From Pseudoxanthomonas sp. Root630 (GTDB taxonomy: Bacteria > Pseudomonadota > Gammaproteobacteria > Xanthomonadales > Xanthomonadaceae), in the NCBI RefSeq assembly GCF_001427585.1, contig NZ_LMGY01000019.1:28389-92388 (forward strand): DNA of 64,000 nt, read 5' to 3'. A program made the translations under genes and the position numbers. Below are positions 23,220 through 32,250 of the stretch, in pieces; the first letter of the stretch is position 1, and every line of letters begins with the position of its first letter. Below the pieces are notes generated by a model. It ran no database searches and was not told the origin of the DNA. It saw nothing but the letters and a program-made list of their open reading frames with translations.

Positions 23220-24014
23220 ATGCGTATCGCATCGCTGGTCCTGCTGTGTCTGTTGCTGACCGCGTGCAACCGCGCGCCGCCGTCACCGCCCGTGGTGTCG
23301 GTACCCGCGCCGCCGCCGGGCGATCCCGTCGAAGGACTGCGCGTCGCGACCCGCGTCGGCTGCAACGGCTGCCATGGCCCTGACGGTGCCGGCAAGGTGT
23401 TCATGGAGAACCCCGACATGGGCCGCATCGTCGCGCCCAACCTCACCCAGCGTCGCGCGCTTTACGATGATCCCGCGCTCGCCGCCCTGCTGCGCGAAGG
23501 CCGCACGCACGACGACCATGTGCCGTGGGGCATGCCGATCAAGATGTTCCAGCACCTGAGCGACCGCGAAGTGCGCGACATCACCGCCTGGCTGCGTGGC
23601 CTGCCGGCCGTGGACAACCCGACACTGCCTGCCGGGCAGTGGTCCGACGCGCTCACGACATCCACGAACGACGGCACGCATCCCTGGCTGGTCGACATGG
23701 TGCCCGACCCGGGCCATGAACCACCGGCCGCACCCCCGACGCAGGCGCTCGCACTCGGCCGGCACCTGGCCTACACCTCCTGCACGGAATGCCACGCCTG
23801 GGACCTCAACGGGTGGGAAGGCGATCCCGCGCCGTCGCTGGTGGTCGCCAAGGCCTATACGTCCGAGCAGTTCACCCGGCTGATGCGTACCGGCGAGATC
23901 GCTGCCGGCGGCAGATCGAAGACCGGCATGATGAGCGGCGTGGCGGCCTATCGGTATCCGGTGATGACCGACGAAGAGATTGCCGCGCTGAAGCAGTTCC
24001 TCGATTCCCGTTGA
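23220..24014 (+). CDS. Dihaem cytochrome c lipoprotein
   Basis: A 264-residue protein with a lipoprotein signal (MRIASLVLLCLLLTAC) and two class I cytochrome c domains. Haem sites are VGCNGCHGPDG (about residue 50) and TSCTECHAWD (about residue 185). Met residues that may be axial ligands lie in MPIKMFQHLS and TGMMSGVAA. It would carry electrons on the periplasmic face; the partner is not obvious. It converges with the HzsA-like c-type protein, 40 bases apart, and the two could act together because both carry covalent haem. Confidence 0.85.
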   Translation: MRIASLVLLCLLLTACNRAPPSPPVVSVPAPPPGDPVEGLRVATRVGCNGCHGPDGAGKVFMENPDMGRIVAPNLTQRRALYDDPALAALLREGRTHDDHVPWGMPIKMFQHLSDREVRDITAWLRGLPAVDNPTLPAGQWSDALTTSTNDGTHPWLVDMVPDPGHEPPAAPPTQALALGRHLAYTSCTECHAWDLNGWEGDPAPSLVVAKAYTSEQFTRLMRTGEIAAGGRSKTGMMSGVAAYRYPVMTDEEIAALKQFLDSR

Positions 24015-24054
24015 ACGTCTCGCGTTGAACGTCGCGGGCGTCTCGCCAGCGTGA

Positions 24055-26436
24055 TCAGCGGTCCGCGCGAGGCGGTTGCACGGTTTGCAGCCATCCCGCG
24101 GTCAGCGGTGCGCCGTCGTTCACCGGTGCAACGCGCATGCCCGCCGTCGGTGGCGTCGTGGCTGCGGCCGGCGTCGGGATCAGCGGCTGCGCGCCATTGA
24201 CCCGGATCGGAGTGCCGCCGTTCTGCTGCTTCCAGTGCCGCAACAACTGCCGCAAGGCTTCCGGTGGCGTCGTGGACGGCGCCGCGCCGGCCTGGTTGCG
24301 CACGTTCTCGCCATGGCAACCCGTACACGTGCGGATCTCGCCGGGCTGCAGCGTCACCCACAAACGTTCGCGCACGACAGGCACACCCGCGGTGTCCGTG
24401 CTCTGCCAGGTCAGCGCGCGGCTGGCGGGAACGAAGGCCGCCGTCGAGCCATCGGCGGCGATACGCACGCTGCCGGCCGGCCCTCCCGCGTTGGACGGAT
24501 TCGCTGCGACCGCCATCGGCTGCGCGATCGGCCGGCGTCCACGCTGGTAGATCGAGCCATTGTTGTAGGCGCGGATCATGTTGGCCTGCAGGATCTGGTA
24601 GTGCGAGATCTCGTAGATCCGGCCGCTGCCTCCCAGCGTCTGCACGCCGCCGGGCACGCGCAGGTTGTAGGGCTGCTGCTTGTCGTCGCGATCGCGGGCG
24701 GTCTGGTTGCGGGTGACGATCAGGGCAAGTGCGTTCGCTTTCAGCCAGGCGCGGAATGCGGCCTCGTTGACCTGCTCGCTGGCGAACACCGACTGCTCGG
24801 GCGATGCCATCGGCGTGGTGGTCACCGGCGGACGCGTGCGCGCGACAACCTCCACCGGGTCGATCTCCCACAACACGCCGTTGTAGCTGCGCTGGCTGTC
24901 CGGATCCCACCACGTCAGGTTCTTGGTGATGCCCGGGGTCAGCGCCGGCCCCGCCACCAGCAGGCCGCCGGCATTCGTCTGCAACTGGTGCAGGCGCAGC
25001 GGGACGCCGGCCTGGAACGCCGGGCTGCTGGTGTAGCTGGCGACCATGTGGCCGCTGCTCATCGGCAATGGGCTGCGGAAGCGGCCGCCGGCCAGGTTGC
25101 CGCTGCCGTCGACGGGCGGCGAGGCATCGACGATCTCCATCTGCTCTGCGTTGAGATTCGGCGCGCCCGTAATGCGGACGATCTGGTCGGTGCCGCCGGT
25201 GGCGAATTCGCGGGTATAGATGGCGTAGTAGCTGCCCGCGACGGTCGGGTCCTCGCGCAGCTGGAACAGGCCGCCATCCATGCGGATGTATTTCTTGTTG
25301 GCGATCAGCGCGGTGTTGGAATAGTCCGACAGGGCGCTATCGGTCGAGAAGGATTTCGGTAGGTAACCGAACGAGAGTTCCTGCCGGCCGATATGGTTGA
25401 GCGTGAGCTCTTCGCTGCCGTCCTGGTTCATCTGCCACGGCGTGAACAGGTTGTAGGTGAAGCCGTTGACGTTGCCGTACGCACTGCCCATGCCGCTGCG
25501 CGATTCGGGGAAGGTCTCCGGCTGCAGGCCGATGCTCGCGGCCCCGGAGGCCTCGCTGGCCACGTCGTAGGCACCGTAGGTGCCGGCGTCGGCCTGCTGG
25601 TCGCGTTGCAGATGGTCCCAGCGGATGAAGACCACCCGGCCATAACTGTCGATGCTGGGCGAGAACGCGCCGCTCGGCGCGTGGTTGAGCAGGCGCAGCT
25701 GGCCGTTGGACGGGTCCAGTTGCCAGATGCCGGTGATCGTGGGCGTGCTCTCGTATTCGTCGAGCTGCGGATACAGGTGCGCCTCACCGCCGCGCGGGCG
25801 GTCCGAGGTGAACAGGATGCGGTCCTGGCTGTCGTAGAGCGGCGAGACGTTGTTGTAGTCCGCCGGCTGGTTCGCCACCTTCGTGACGACGACCGCCTGG
25901 CCCTGGCCCAGTCCGGTGACTTCGAACAATTGCCACTTCGCGGTGGGGTGCACGTAGCGCTGCGGCGGTCCGCCGACCACCATGCTGAAGATGGCCTTGG
26001 TGCCGCTCCAATGCACGGCCGGTTCGCGCACCGCGATCGCCGTGGCGCCCTGCTGGCCTTCCATGCCGAAGCCTGCTTCCTTCGTCAGGTTGCGCAGCGT
26101 GCCGTCGGGGTAGCGGATCATCAGATCGCCCCCGCGCGGCAGCGCCGCCATGCTGGGCAGATGGTTGGCGAAGGTCGACATCCGGCTGGCGAACGGATCG
26201 CCCTGCGTCGGCACCTGGGTCACGAACAGGATCGGGTTGGGCACCGCGGTGGTCGGGACGGCCGCTGCCGTCACCCGCACGGGCGATGCCGCCGCCGCAG
26301 GCCATGCGGTCGCTGCGGCCTGCGCGGCAGTCGCGTCGACGGGCGCGGCGTTGTCCGCTTGGCATGCGGAGAGCAGCGCAGCCATCGCGAACAGGGGCAG
26401 CAGGGGCCGCGGCGAAAACAGGTGAAGAACGGGCAT
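24055..26436 (-). CDS. HzsA-related monohaem c-type lipoprotein
   Basis: A 793-residue protein. A lipoprotein signal ends in LLSAC, then NPILFVTQVPTQGDPFASR opens a long beta-propeller-like region with TolB/PD40-type strands (LFTSDRPRGGEAHLYP, GRVVFIRWDHLQRD). A single haem c motif, TCTGCHGENV, is near residue 735, close to the C-terminus. This layout resembles the middle domain of hydrazine synthase alpha subunit and the HzsA-related proteins of many non-anammox bacteria, whose function is unknown. Hydrazine synthesis is not implied: there is no other hzs gene and only one haem site. Confidence 0.7.
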   Translation of the reverse strand: MPVLHLFSPRPLLPLFAMAALLSACQADNAAPVDATAAQAAATAWPAAAASPVRVTAAAVPTTAVPNPILFVTQVPTQGDPFASRMSTFANHLPSMAALPRGGDLMIRYPDGTLRNLTKEAGFGMEGQQGATAIAVREPAVHWSGTKAIFSMVVGGPPQRYVHPTAKWQLFEVTGLGQGQAVVVTKVANQPADYNNVSPLYDSQDRILFTSDRPRGGEAHLYPQLDEYESTPTITGIWQLDPSNGQLRLLNHAPSGAFSPSIDSYGRVVFIRWDHLQRDQQADAGTYGAYDVASEASGAASIGLQPETFPESRSGMGSAYGNVNGFTYNLFTPWQMNQDGSEELTLNHIGRQELSFGYLPKSFSTDSALSDYSNTALIANKKYIRMDGGLFQLREDPTVAGSYYAIYTREFATGGTDQIVRITGAPNLNAEQMEIVDASPPVDGSGNLAGGRFRSPLPMSSGHMVASYTSSPAFQAGVPLRLHQLQTNAGGLLVAGPALTPGITKNLTWWDPDSQRSYNGVLWEIDPVEVVARTRPPVTTTPMASPEQSVFASEQVNEAAFRAWLKANALALIVTRNQTARDRDDKQQPYNLRVPGGVQTLGGSGRIYEISHYQILQANMIRAYNNGSIYQRGRRPIAQPMAVAANPSNAGGPAGSVRIAADGSTAAFVPASRALTWQSTDTAGVPVVRERLWVTLQPGEIRTCTGCHGENVRNQAGAAPSTTPPEALRQLLRHWKQQNGGTPIRVNGAQPLIPTPAAATTPPTAGMRVAPVNDGAPLTAGWLQTVQPPRADR

Positions 26437-26669
26437 CCGGTCGACTCGCGCTGGGAAACATCAACGTCCACGGTGTGCGACGTCGCGATGATCGGCATCG
26501 CGCGCATCGGCGTCCCTCGGCATCCCCCTGTGGACGCGGGCCGAATGTACCTGAGCGCCAAGCCTCTCTGCCGACCCGGCATCGCCAAGCATGACCGGCA
26601 TCGCAGAAAGCGTTTGATCGTGGAATCGCGCGTTAAGCTGGGCGCCCTCGCGCACGACGTTCCGCCTGC

Positions 26670-27626
26670 ATGCCGTTCGATATCCGTCCTCTCGCCATTG
26701 CCATCATGGGCCCGACCGCGTCGGGCAAGACGGCGTTCGCGTTGGACGTGGCCGAACGCTTCAACGGCGAGATCGTCAGCGTCGATTCGGCGCTGGTCTA
26801 CCGCGGCCTGGATATCGGCGCGGCCAAGCCCACCGCAGCGGAGCAGGCGCGCGTGCCGCACCACCTGCTCGATGTCCGCGATCCGTGGCAGACGTATTCC
26901 GCCGCCGACTTCGCCGCCGACGCGCGCAAGGCGATGGACGACATCGCCGCACGCGGCCGCCTGCCGGTACTGGCAGGCGGTACCGGCCTCTATTTCCAGG
27001 CGCTGCTCGAAGGACTGGCGGCGATGCCGCCGGCCGACGCCGCCCTGCGCGAACGGATCAGCGCCGAGGCGGAGCGGGTCGGCTGGCCGGCGCTGCATGG
27101 CGAACTCGCGCGCATCGATCCCGACGCGGGCGCGCGCATCCACGCCACCGATCCGCAGCGCATCCAGCGTGCGCTGGAAGTCTTCCGGCTGACCGGCAAG
27201 CCCATCAGCCAGTGGCAGCGCGAAGCGCGGCGCGACCGCCTGCCGTTCCGCGTACTCAAGCTGGTGCTGGCGCCGGCCGATCGCGCCGTACTGCATGCGC
27301 GGATCGCGCAGCGCTTCGACCTGATGCTGGCGCAGGACTTCCTGGAGGAAGTGCGCCGGCTGCGCGCGCTGCCCGGCATGCAGGCCGTGGCCGCGCCGCT
27401 GGAGCTGCCGGCGGTGCGCGCCGTCGGCTATCGGCAGGCGTGGGAGTTCCTGGACGGGCAGGGCGATGCCCAGGACGTCCGCGAACGCGCCATCGCGGCC
27501 ACCCGCCAGTTGGCCAAGCGGCAACTCACCTGGCTGCGCGGCGAGCTGGATGCCCGCTGGTTCGACCCCGCCACCGAGCACGCGCGGCTGGCGCAGGCGC
27601 TGGACCTGTTCCTCCCACGGGGATGA
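26670..27626 (+). CDS. miaA: tRNA dimethylallyltransferase
   Basis: A 318-residue enzyme that adds dimethylallyl to A37 of tRNAs reading UNN codons. The P-loop [18 protein letters not shown] is N-terminal, followed by [36 protein letters not shown] and [14 protein letters not shown]; the C-terminus has [15 protein letters not shown] and [13 protein letters not shown]. It starts the miaA-hfq-hflX-hflK-hflC-yjeT-purA order shared with E. coli. Confidence 0.97.
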   Translation: MPFDIRPLAIAIMGPTASGKTAFALDVAERFNGEIVSVDSALVYRGLDIGAAKPTAAEQARVPHHLLDVRDPWQTYSAADFAADARKAMDDIAARGRLPVLAGGTGLYFQALLEGLAAMPPADAALRERISAEAERVGWPALHGELARIDPDAGARIHATDPQRIQRALEVFRLTGKPISQWQREARRDRLPFRVLKLVLAPADRAVLHARIAQRFDLMLAQDFLEEVRRLRALPGMQAVAAPLELPAVRAVGYRQAWEFLDGQGDAQDVRERAIAATRQLAKRQLTWLRGELDARWFDPATEHARLAQALDLFLPRG

Positions 27627-27689
27627 GTCCCCGGGGCCCAGCATGGCGGAACTGGGACCGGCTGCCTGCCTTCGCGGCGCCCCCCGGGG

Positions 27690-27709
27690 CCGATGTTGTG
27701 TAACATCGG
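27690..27709 (+). promoter_or_regulatory. Hairpin in the miaA-hfq gap
   Basis: A perfect 8-bp inverted repeat CCGATGTT / AACATCGG with a GTGT loop lies 84 bases before hfq. No T run follows, so it is more likely an operator or mRNA leader structure than a terminator. An AT-rich TACTATAAG sits nearer hfq (27763-27771) and could be a -10-like element, but no matching -35 was found. Confidence 0.4.
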
Positions 27710-27792
27710 GTCTCCGGGTCGGCAGGGGAGCTGTTTGCCGCACCGGGGTCAGCACCCATACCTACTATAAGAACGCAAGGCGGGAGTACGTC

Positions 27793-28071
27793 ATGTCCAA
27801 GGGGCAATCCCTGCAGGATCCTTTCCTGAATGCACTACGGCGCGAGCGCGTGCCGGTGTCGGTCTACCTGGTCAACGGCATCAAGCTGCAGGGCACCATC
27901 GAATCCTTCGACCAGTTCGTGGTCCTGCTGCGCAACACGGTCAGCCAGATGGTCTACAAGCACGCCATTTCCACGGTGGTGCCGGCGCGCAACGTGCGCG
28001 TGGGCCCGGGTGGCGGCTACGTGCAGCAGGGTGAAGATGGCGCGGAAGGCGGCGACGACGAAACCGCGTGA
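27793..28071 (+). CDS. hfq: RNA chaperone Hfq
   Basis: A 92-residue Sm-like protein that hexamerises and pairs small RNAs with mRNAs. Sm1 ([20 protein letters not shown], with the proximal-face Gln and Phe-Leu) and Sm2 (the [10 protein letters not shown] segment) are intact. The C-terminal tail after residue 70 is Gly/Asp/Glu-rich and short compared with E. coli. The ATG at 27793 gives the usual [11 protein letters not shown]. hflX follows after 34 bases containing a hairpin. Confidence 0.98.
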   Translation: MSKGQSLQDPFLNALRRERVPVSVYLVNGIKLQGTIESFDQFVVLLRNTVSQMVYKHAISTVVPARNVRVGPGGGYVQQGEDGAEGGDDETA

Positions 28072-28076
28072 TAATG

Positions 28077-28099
28077 CGTGCCTCGTTTGAAGAGGCACG
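28077..28099 (+). promoter_or_regulatory. Hairpin holding the hflX Shine-Dalgarno
   Basis: An 8-bp perfect stem CGTGCCTC / GAGGCACG with a seven-base loop fills the hfq-hflX gap. Its 3' arm contains GAGG, the only good Shine-Dalgarno, 10 bases before the hflX TTG start. Folding would hide the binding site, so hflX translation may depend on opening by ribosomes or an RNA-binding protein. Confidence 0.55.
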
Positions 28100-28105
28100 A
28101 CCCCA

Positions 28106-29452
28106 TTGTTTGAAAGATCCCGCAAGGGCGAGCATGCGCTGCTGATCCAGCCGTATGCCAGCGGCCGTCTGGACGACGGCATCACCGAGGAATTCAGCGA
28201 CCTGGCGCGCTCGGCGGGCGCCAGCATCGCCGCGCTGATCACCGCGCGCATCGACCGCCCCAATCCGTCCACCCTGATCGGCAGCGGCAAGCTGGACGAA
28301 GTGAAGGCGGCCGCCGATGCGACCGGCGCCGACCTGATCCTGGTCAACTTCCCGCTGTCGCCGGGCCAGGAACGCAACCTGGAAAAACTCCTGCAGCGCC
28401 GCGTGCTCGACCGCACCGGGCTGATCCTGGACATCTTCGCCCAGCGCGCACGCAGCCACGAAGGCAAGCTGCAGGTGGAACTGGCGCAGCTGCGCCACAT
28501 GGCCACCCGGCTGATCCGCGGCTGGACCCACCTGGAGCGCCAGCGCGGCGGTTCCATCGGCCTGCGCGGCCCCGGCGAAACCCAGCTGGAAACCGACCGC
28601 CGCCTGCTGCAGAAGCGCGTGGAGCAGTTGCAGAAGCGGCTCGAGAAAGTGGAAGTGCAGCGCACCCAGATGCGTCGCGCCCGCGTGCGCAGCGAACTGC
28701 CGCGCGTAGCGCTGGTGGGCTACACCAACGCCGGCAAGTCCACCCTGTTCAACGTGCTGACCGGCGCGGAGGCCTACGCGGCCGACCAGTTGTTCGCCAC
28801 GCTCGACCCCACCGTGCGCCGCATCGATCTGCCCGGCGGTGCCGTGGTGCTCGCCGACACCGTCGGCTTCGTGCGCGACCTGCCGCACGAACTGGTGGCT
28901 GCGTTCCGTTCCACCCTGAGCGAAGCGCGTGAAGCCGACCTGCTGCTGCACATCGTCGACGCCGCCGATCCGCACCGCGAGGAGCGCATCGCCCAGGTCG
29001 ATGAAGTGCTGCAGGAGATCGGCGCTGGCGACTTGCCGCAGATGCTGGTGTTCAACAAGATCGACCGCATCGAAGGCGCCGAGCCGCGCCACGACCAGCC
29101 CGATCCGGACGCCGGCGAAGAAGGCGGCGACGCCGTCGGCATCGGCCGCGCGCGCGAACGCGTGTGGATCTCCGCGCGCGACGGGCAGGGCATCGACCTG
29201 CTCAAGGGCGCGCTGGCGCAGCGGCTGGGCTTCCAGCGCGTGCGCGGCGAACTGCACCTGCCCGCGCACTCGGCCCGCCTGCGTTCGCGCCTGCATGCGC
29301 TCGGCGCCGTGCTGTCGGAGGACTTCGACGAACACGGCTGGCGCGTCACCGTCGACCTCGCCCTGGCCGACGCGCAGCGCCTGGCCTCGCAGGCCGGCGG
29401 CCATCCGCTGGAAGCGCTGCTGCCGCAGGCGGAGCGGGAAGACTGGCAGTAG
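28106..29452 (+). CDS. hflX: Ribosome-associated GTPase HflX
   Basis: A 448-residue Obg-like GTPase that splits stalled ribosomes under stress. The N-terminal HflX domain (MFERSRKGEHALLIQPY onward) leads to a coiled helical linker with GLRGPGETQLETDRRLL, then the G domain: G1 VGYTNAGKSTLFN, G3 DTVGFVRDLPHELVAAF, G4 NKIDRI. The start is TTG at 28106, the only in-frame start near the conserved FERSRKG. A GC-rich insert (about residues 325-350, PDAGEEGGDAVG) lengthens the G4-G5 region. Confidence 0.95.
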   Translation: MFERSRKGEHALLIQPYASGRLDDGITEEFSDLARSAGASIAALITARIDRPNPSTLIGSGKLDEVKAAADATGADLILVNFPLSPGQERNLEKLLQRRVLDRTGLILDIFAQRARSHEGKLQVELAQLRHMATRLIRGWTHLERQRGGSIGLRGPGETQLETDRRLLQKRVEQLQKRLEKVEVQRTQMRRARVRSELPRVALVGYTNAGKSTLFNVLTGAEAYAADQLFATLDPTVRRIDLPGGAVVLADTVGFVRDLPHELVAAFRSTLSEAREADLLLHIVDAADPHREERIAQVDEVLQEIGAGDLPQMLVFNKIDRIEGAEPRHDQPDPDAGEEGGDAVGIGRARERVWISARDGQGIDLLKGALAQRLGFQRVRGELHLPAHSARLRSRLHALGAVLSEDFDEHGWRVTVDLALADAQRLASQAGGHPLEALLPQAEREDWQ

Positions 29453-29467
29453 GGGCGGGGCAGGGTT

Positions 29468-29569
29468 GTTGTAGGAGCGACGTCAGTCGCGACCGCACGG
29501 GTGAATCGCCCGGGGGAAAATCCCCTGGTACGGCATTGCCGCGGTCGCGACTGACGTCGCTCCTACAAA
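29468..29569. repeat. Inverted pair of REP-like palindromes
   Basis: Two 26-base arms, 29471-29496 and 29541-29566, are exact reverse complements. Each begins GTAGGAGCGACGTCAGTCGC and contains its own small hairpin GCGAC-gtca-GTCGC. A GTAG tetranucleotide ahead of a palindrome is the hallmark of REP sequences tied to REP-associated tyrosine transposases. The spacer is 44 bases. Located between hflX and hflK. Confidence 0.8.
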
Positions 29570-29682
29570 GGCGCCCGCTCCATGACCTCCCGGCCTTGCC
29601 TCCCGGCCGGGGCGTCCCTATCTAGTAGAATCGAGAACGCGCCGGTCCCCGGGCCCGCGCGAACCTTTCAAATGGAGTGGGC

Positions 29683-30822
29683 ATGGCCTGGAACACCCCT
29701 GGAAGCGGCTCTGGTAGCGGCGGATCCGGCAACAATGGCAACAACGGCAACCGGAACAACAACTGGAAGCCCCGCAAGAGCCAGGGCGGTGGCCTGGGTG
29801 ACGTCATCGACCGCCTGCGCGGCCTGTTGGGCGGTGCCGGTGGTGGTGGCGGTGGCAATCCGCTGCGCTGGGTGCTGCTGGGCATCGGCATCCTGGTGCT
29901 GTTCTCCAGCTTCCAGCTGATCGGCGAACAGGACCGCGGCGTCGTGCTGCGCTTCGGCCACTACAACCGCACTATGCAGCCCGGCCCGAACTTCAAGTTC
30001 CCCTGGCCCATCGAAAGCGTCACCAAGGTCCCGACCACCGGCGTGCGTACCTTCAGCAACAGCCTGCCGGTGCTGACCCGCGACGAGAACATCATCACCG
30101 TGTCGTTCAACGTGCAGTACCGCGTGGGCGATCCGCAGAAGTTCCTGTTCGGCACCACCGACGCCGTCCGTGTACTCGAGCAGACCGCGCAGAGCGCGGT
30201 GCGCGAAGTGATCGGCCGTTCCAACCTGGATGCCGCGCTCAATGCGCGTGGTCCGCTGTCGGCCGCGGCGCTGACCGCGCTGCAATCCTCGCTGGAGGCT
30301 TACCGCACCGGCCTGGTCGTGACCGAGCTGAGCCTGCAGGACGCGCGTCCGCCGGAAGAGGTCAAGCCCGCGTTCGACGAGGTCAACAGCGCGCAGCAGA
30401 TGAACGAGCGCCTGGTCAGCCAGGCCCGCGCCTACGCCGCCCGCATCGTGCCCGAGGCCCGTGGCCAGGCGCAGGGCGTGCGCACCGCCGCCGAAGGCTA
30501 CAAGACCGCCGCCATCGCCCGCGCGACCGGTGACGCCACCCGCTTCAGCCTGCTGCTGGACGAGTACCGCAACGCGCCCGAGGTCACCCGCAAGCGCCTG
30601 TGGCTCGACACCGTGCAGCAGGTGCTCGCCGACAACCGCAAGGTCGTCGGTGGCGACGGCCGCCAGCTGATCTACGTGCCGATGGGCAATGCGCCCGCCG
30701 GTGCCGCCGCACCCGCAGTGGTGCCGCCCGAGGTGGTGATGCCGCAGGTCGAGAGCACGCCCTCCGCCGCGAGGAGCGCGCGCACCCCCCGTCCGGCCGG
30801 CCGAGAGGAGGCGCAGCCATGA
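29683..30822 (+). CDS. hflK: FtsH-modulator membrane protein HflK
   Basis: A 379-residue SPFH-domain protein. The N-terminus is Gly/Asn-rich (MAWNTPGSGSGSGGSGNNG), followed by one transmembrane helix near residue 65 (LRWVLLGIGILVLFSSF) and a periplasmic SPFH domain (IGEQDRGVVLRFGHYNRTMQPG) with a long coiled coil. HflK and HflC form a cage around FtsH and modulate its proteolysis. The ATG at 29683 has a GGAG 7 bases upstream. The C-terminus is Pro/Ala-rich. Stop and hflC start overlap. Confidence 0.95.
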   Translation: MAWNTPGSGSGSGGSGNNGNNGNRNNNWKPRKSQGGGLGDVIDRLRGLLGGAGGGGGGNPLRWVLLGIGILVLFSSFQLIGEQDRGVVLRFGHYNRTMQPGPNFKFPWPIESVTKVPTTGVRTFSNSLPVLTRDENIITVSFNVQYRVGDPQKFLFGTTDAVRVLEQTAQSAVREVIGRSNLDAALNARGPLSAAALTALQSSLEAYRTGLVVTELSLQDARPPEEVKPAFDEVNSAQQMNERLVSQARAYAARIVPEARGQAQGVRTAAEGYKTAAIARATGDATRFSLLLDEYRNAPEVTRKRLWLDTVQQVLADNRKVVGGDGRQLIYVPMGNAPAGAAAPAVVPPEVVMPQVESTPSAARSARTPRPAGREEAQP

Positions 30823-31682
30823 GGATGTCCCTGATCGTCGGTATCGCCGTGGCCCTGCTGCTGGGCCTGATGGGCTCGGTCTACGTGGTCCGTGAAGGCC
30901 AGGTGGGCCTGGTGCTCAACCTGGGCCGCGTGGTCCGCAGCGAGATCGGCCCCGGCCTGCATTTCAAGCTGCCGCTGGTGGAATCGGCGCGCGTGTTCGA
31001 CCAGCGCTTCACCGCCAACGAGTTCCCGCCGGAGCGTTCGCTGACCTCCGAGCGCAAGGACGTCAGCGTCGACTTCATCGCCATCGGCTTCATCGTCAAC
31101 GCCGCGGATTTCTACCGCGCCACCGGCGGCAATGCCGAGGTCGCCACCGACCGCCTGGCGCCGATCATCAAGGAATCGCTGCGCAACGAAATCAACTCGC
31201 GCACGCTGACCCAACTGGTGTCGGGCAACCGCATGGAGCTGATCGAGAAGCAGCTGCCCGGCATCAACGCCGGTGCGAAGACGCTGGGCATGCAGATCGT
31301 CGACATCCGCTTCAAGCAGATCGACCTGCCCACCGACAGCGAAGTGATCGGCCAGGTCTACGACCGCATGCGCGCCGAACGCAAGCAGGTGGCCAGCGCG
31401 CTGCGTGCGCAGGGTGAAGAGCAGGCCCGCATCGTCGAAGCCCAGGCCGACCGCGACCGCGCGGTGCTGCTGGCCGAAGCCGAACGCGATGCGCAGAAGC
31501 TGCGCGGCGAAGGCGATGCCGAAGCCGCCCGCATCTACGGCGTGGCCGCGAACCGCGACCCGGCGTTCTACGCCTTCCAGCGCAGCCTGGAGGCCTACCG
31601 TGAGTCGTTCCGCGACGGGCAGGGCGTGATCGTCCTGGACAAGGACGACCCGTTCCTCCAGTACATGAAGAGCGACCGCTAA
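30819..31682 (+). CDS. hflC: FtsH-modulator membrane protein HflC
   Basis: A 287-residue SPFH protein with an N-terminal membrane anchor (SLIVGIAVALLLGLMGSVYVV), the SPFH domain (VREGQVGLVLNLGRVV) and a heptad-rich helix with VASALRAQGEEQARIVEAQADRD. It pairs with HflK; the ATGA overlap with hflK fits equal production. The C-terminal DKDDPFLQYMKS matches family proteins. Confidence 0.95.
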   Translation: MRMSLIVGIAVALLLGLMGSVYVVREGQVGLVLNLGRVVRSEIGPGLHFKLPLVESARVFDQRFTANEFPPERSLTSERKDVSVDFIAIGFIVNAADFYRATGGNAEVATDRLAPIIKESLRNEINSRTLTQLVSGNRMELIEKQLPGINAGAKTLGMQIVDIRFKQIDLPTDSEVIGQVYDRMRAERKQVASALRAQGEEQARIVEAQADRDRAVLLAEAERDAQKLRGEGDAEAARIYGVAANRDPAFYAFQRSLEAYRESFRDGQGVIVLDKDDPFLQYMKSDR

Positions 31683-31692
31683 GGTCACCGCG

Positions 31693-31714
31693 CCGGCCGC
31701 CTCAGGGCGGCCGG
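31693..31714 (+). terminator. Hairpin after hflC
   Basis: A 9-bp stem CCGGCCGCC / GGCGGCCGG with a TCAG loop lies 10 bases past the hflC stop. The tail is TTCCGTTCC, so termination is plausible but weak; a TTTTTT run follows at about 31731. Confidence 0.45.
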
Positions 31715-31775
31715 TTCCGTTCCAGCCCCCTTTTTTCCGTCGCCCGCCTCGCCGCGCGGGCCAGGACACCCCGCC

Positions 31776-31961
31776 ATGCCCGAACTCTGGTCCGCCCTGT
31801 GCCTGGTCGCCATCCTGGAAGGCCTGGTGCTGTTCGCCATCCCGGCGGGCTGGAAGCGTGCGGTCCTCCAGCTCCTGCAGATGTCCGACGGCCAGGTCCG
31901 CGCCGTGGGCGGCTTCATCCTGATCTTCGGCCTGACCTTCCTGTGGGCGCTGAAGCGCTGA
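31776..31961 (+). CDS. yjeT: DUF2065 inner-membrane protein (YjeT-like)
   Basis: A 61-residue protein with two hydrophobic segments (ALCLVAILEGLVLFAIPAGW and VGGFILIFGLTFLWAL). It is the DUF2065/YjeT family, which in E. coli also lies between hflC and purA. Function unknown. Position and length support the call despite the small size. Confidence 0.85.
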   Translation: MPELWSALCLVAILEGLVLFAIPAGWKRAVLQLLQMSDGQVRAVGGFILIFGLTFLWALKR

Positions 31962-32040
31962 ACGGCGCGCGTCTTCATCGCCTCATTTGAGGTGGGAACT
32001 CGCCTGCGGTTCCGCTTCCTGCGTTTGCGGATGGCAGGGC

Positions 32041-32250
32041 GCCCCTCATCCGCCTTCGTCACCTTCCCCCCGTTGCCACGGGAGAAGGAAGCAATCAGCG
32101 CTTCGTCTTTTTGTTCTCCCGGCCAGCGGGATCGTGCTTTTCCTTCTCCCCGCAAGCGGGATCGTGCTTTTCCTTCTCCCCGCAAGCGGGGCCATGCTTT
32201 TCCTTCTCCCCGCAAGCGGGGAGAAGGTGCCCGGAGGGCGGATGAGGGGC
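32041..32250. repeat. Repeat element A: inverted ends around a 30-bp tandem array
   Basis: The ends are exact inverted repeats: GCCCCTCATCCGCC at 32041-32054 and GGCGGATGAGGGGC at 32237-32250. Between them lie four units with a 30-base period (about 32104-32220; unit core CCTTCTCCCCGCAAGCGGG followed by ATCGTG or CCATG). Each unit contains part of the palindrome CTCCCCGC/GCGGGGAG. Because 30 is a multiple of three the array stays in frame with the DUF559 gene that runs into it. Confidence 0.8.

Noticed and set aside
24055..26436. Hydrazine synthase alpha subunit
   Set aside because: Only one haem site and no beta/gamma subunit genes; called HzsA-related only.
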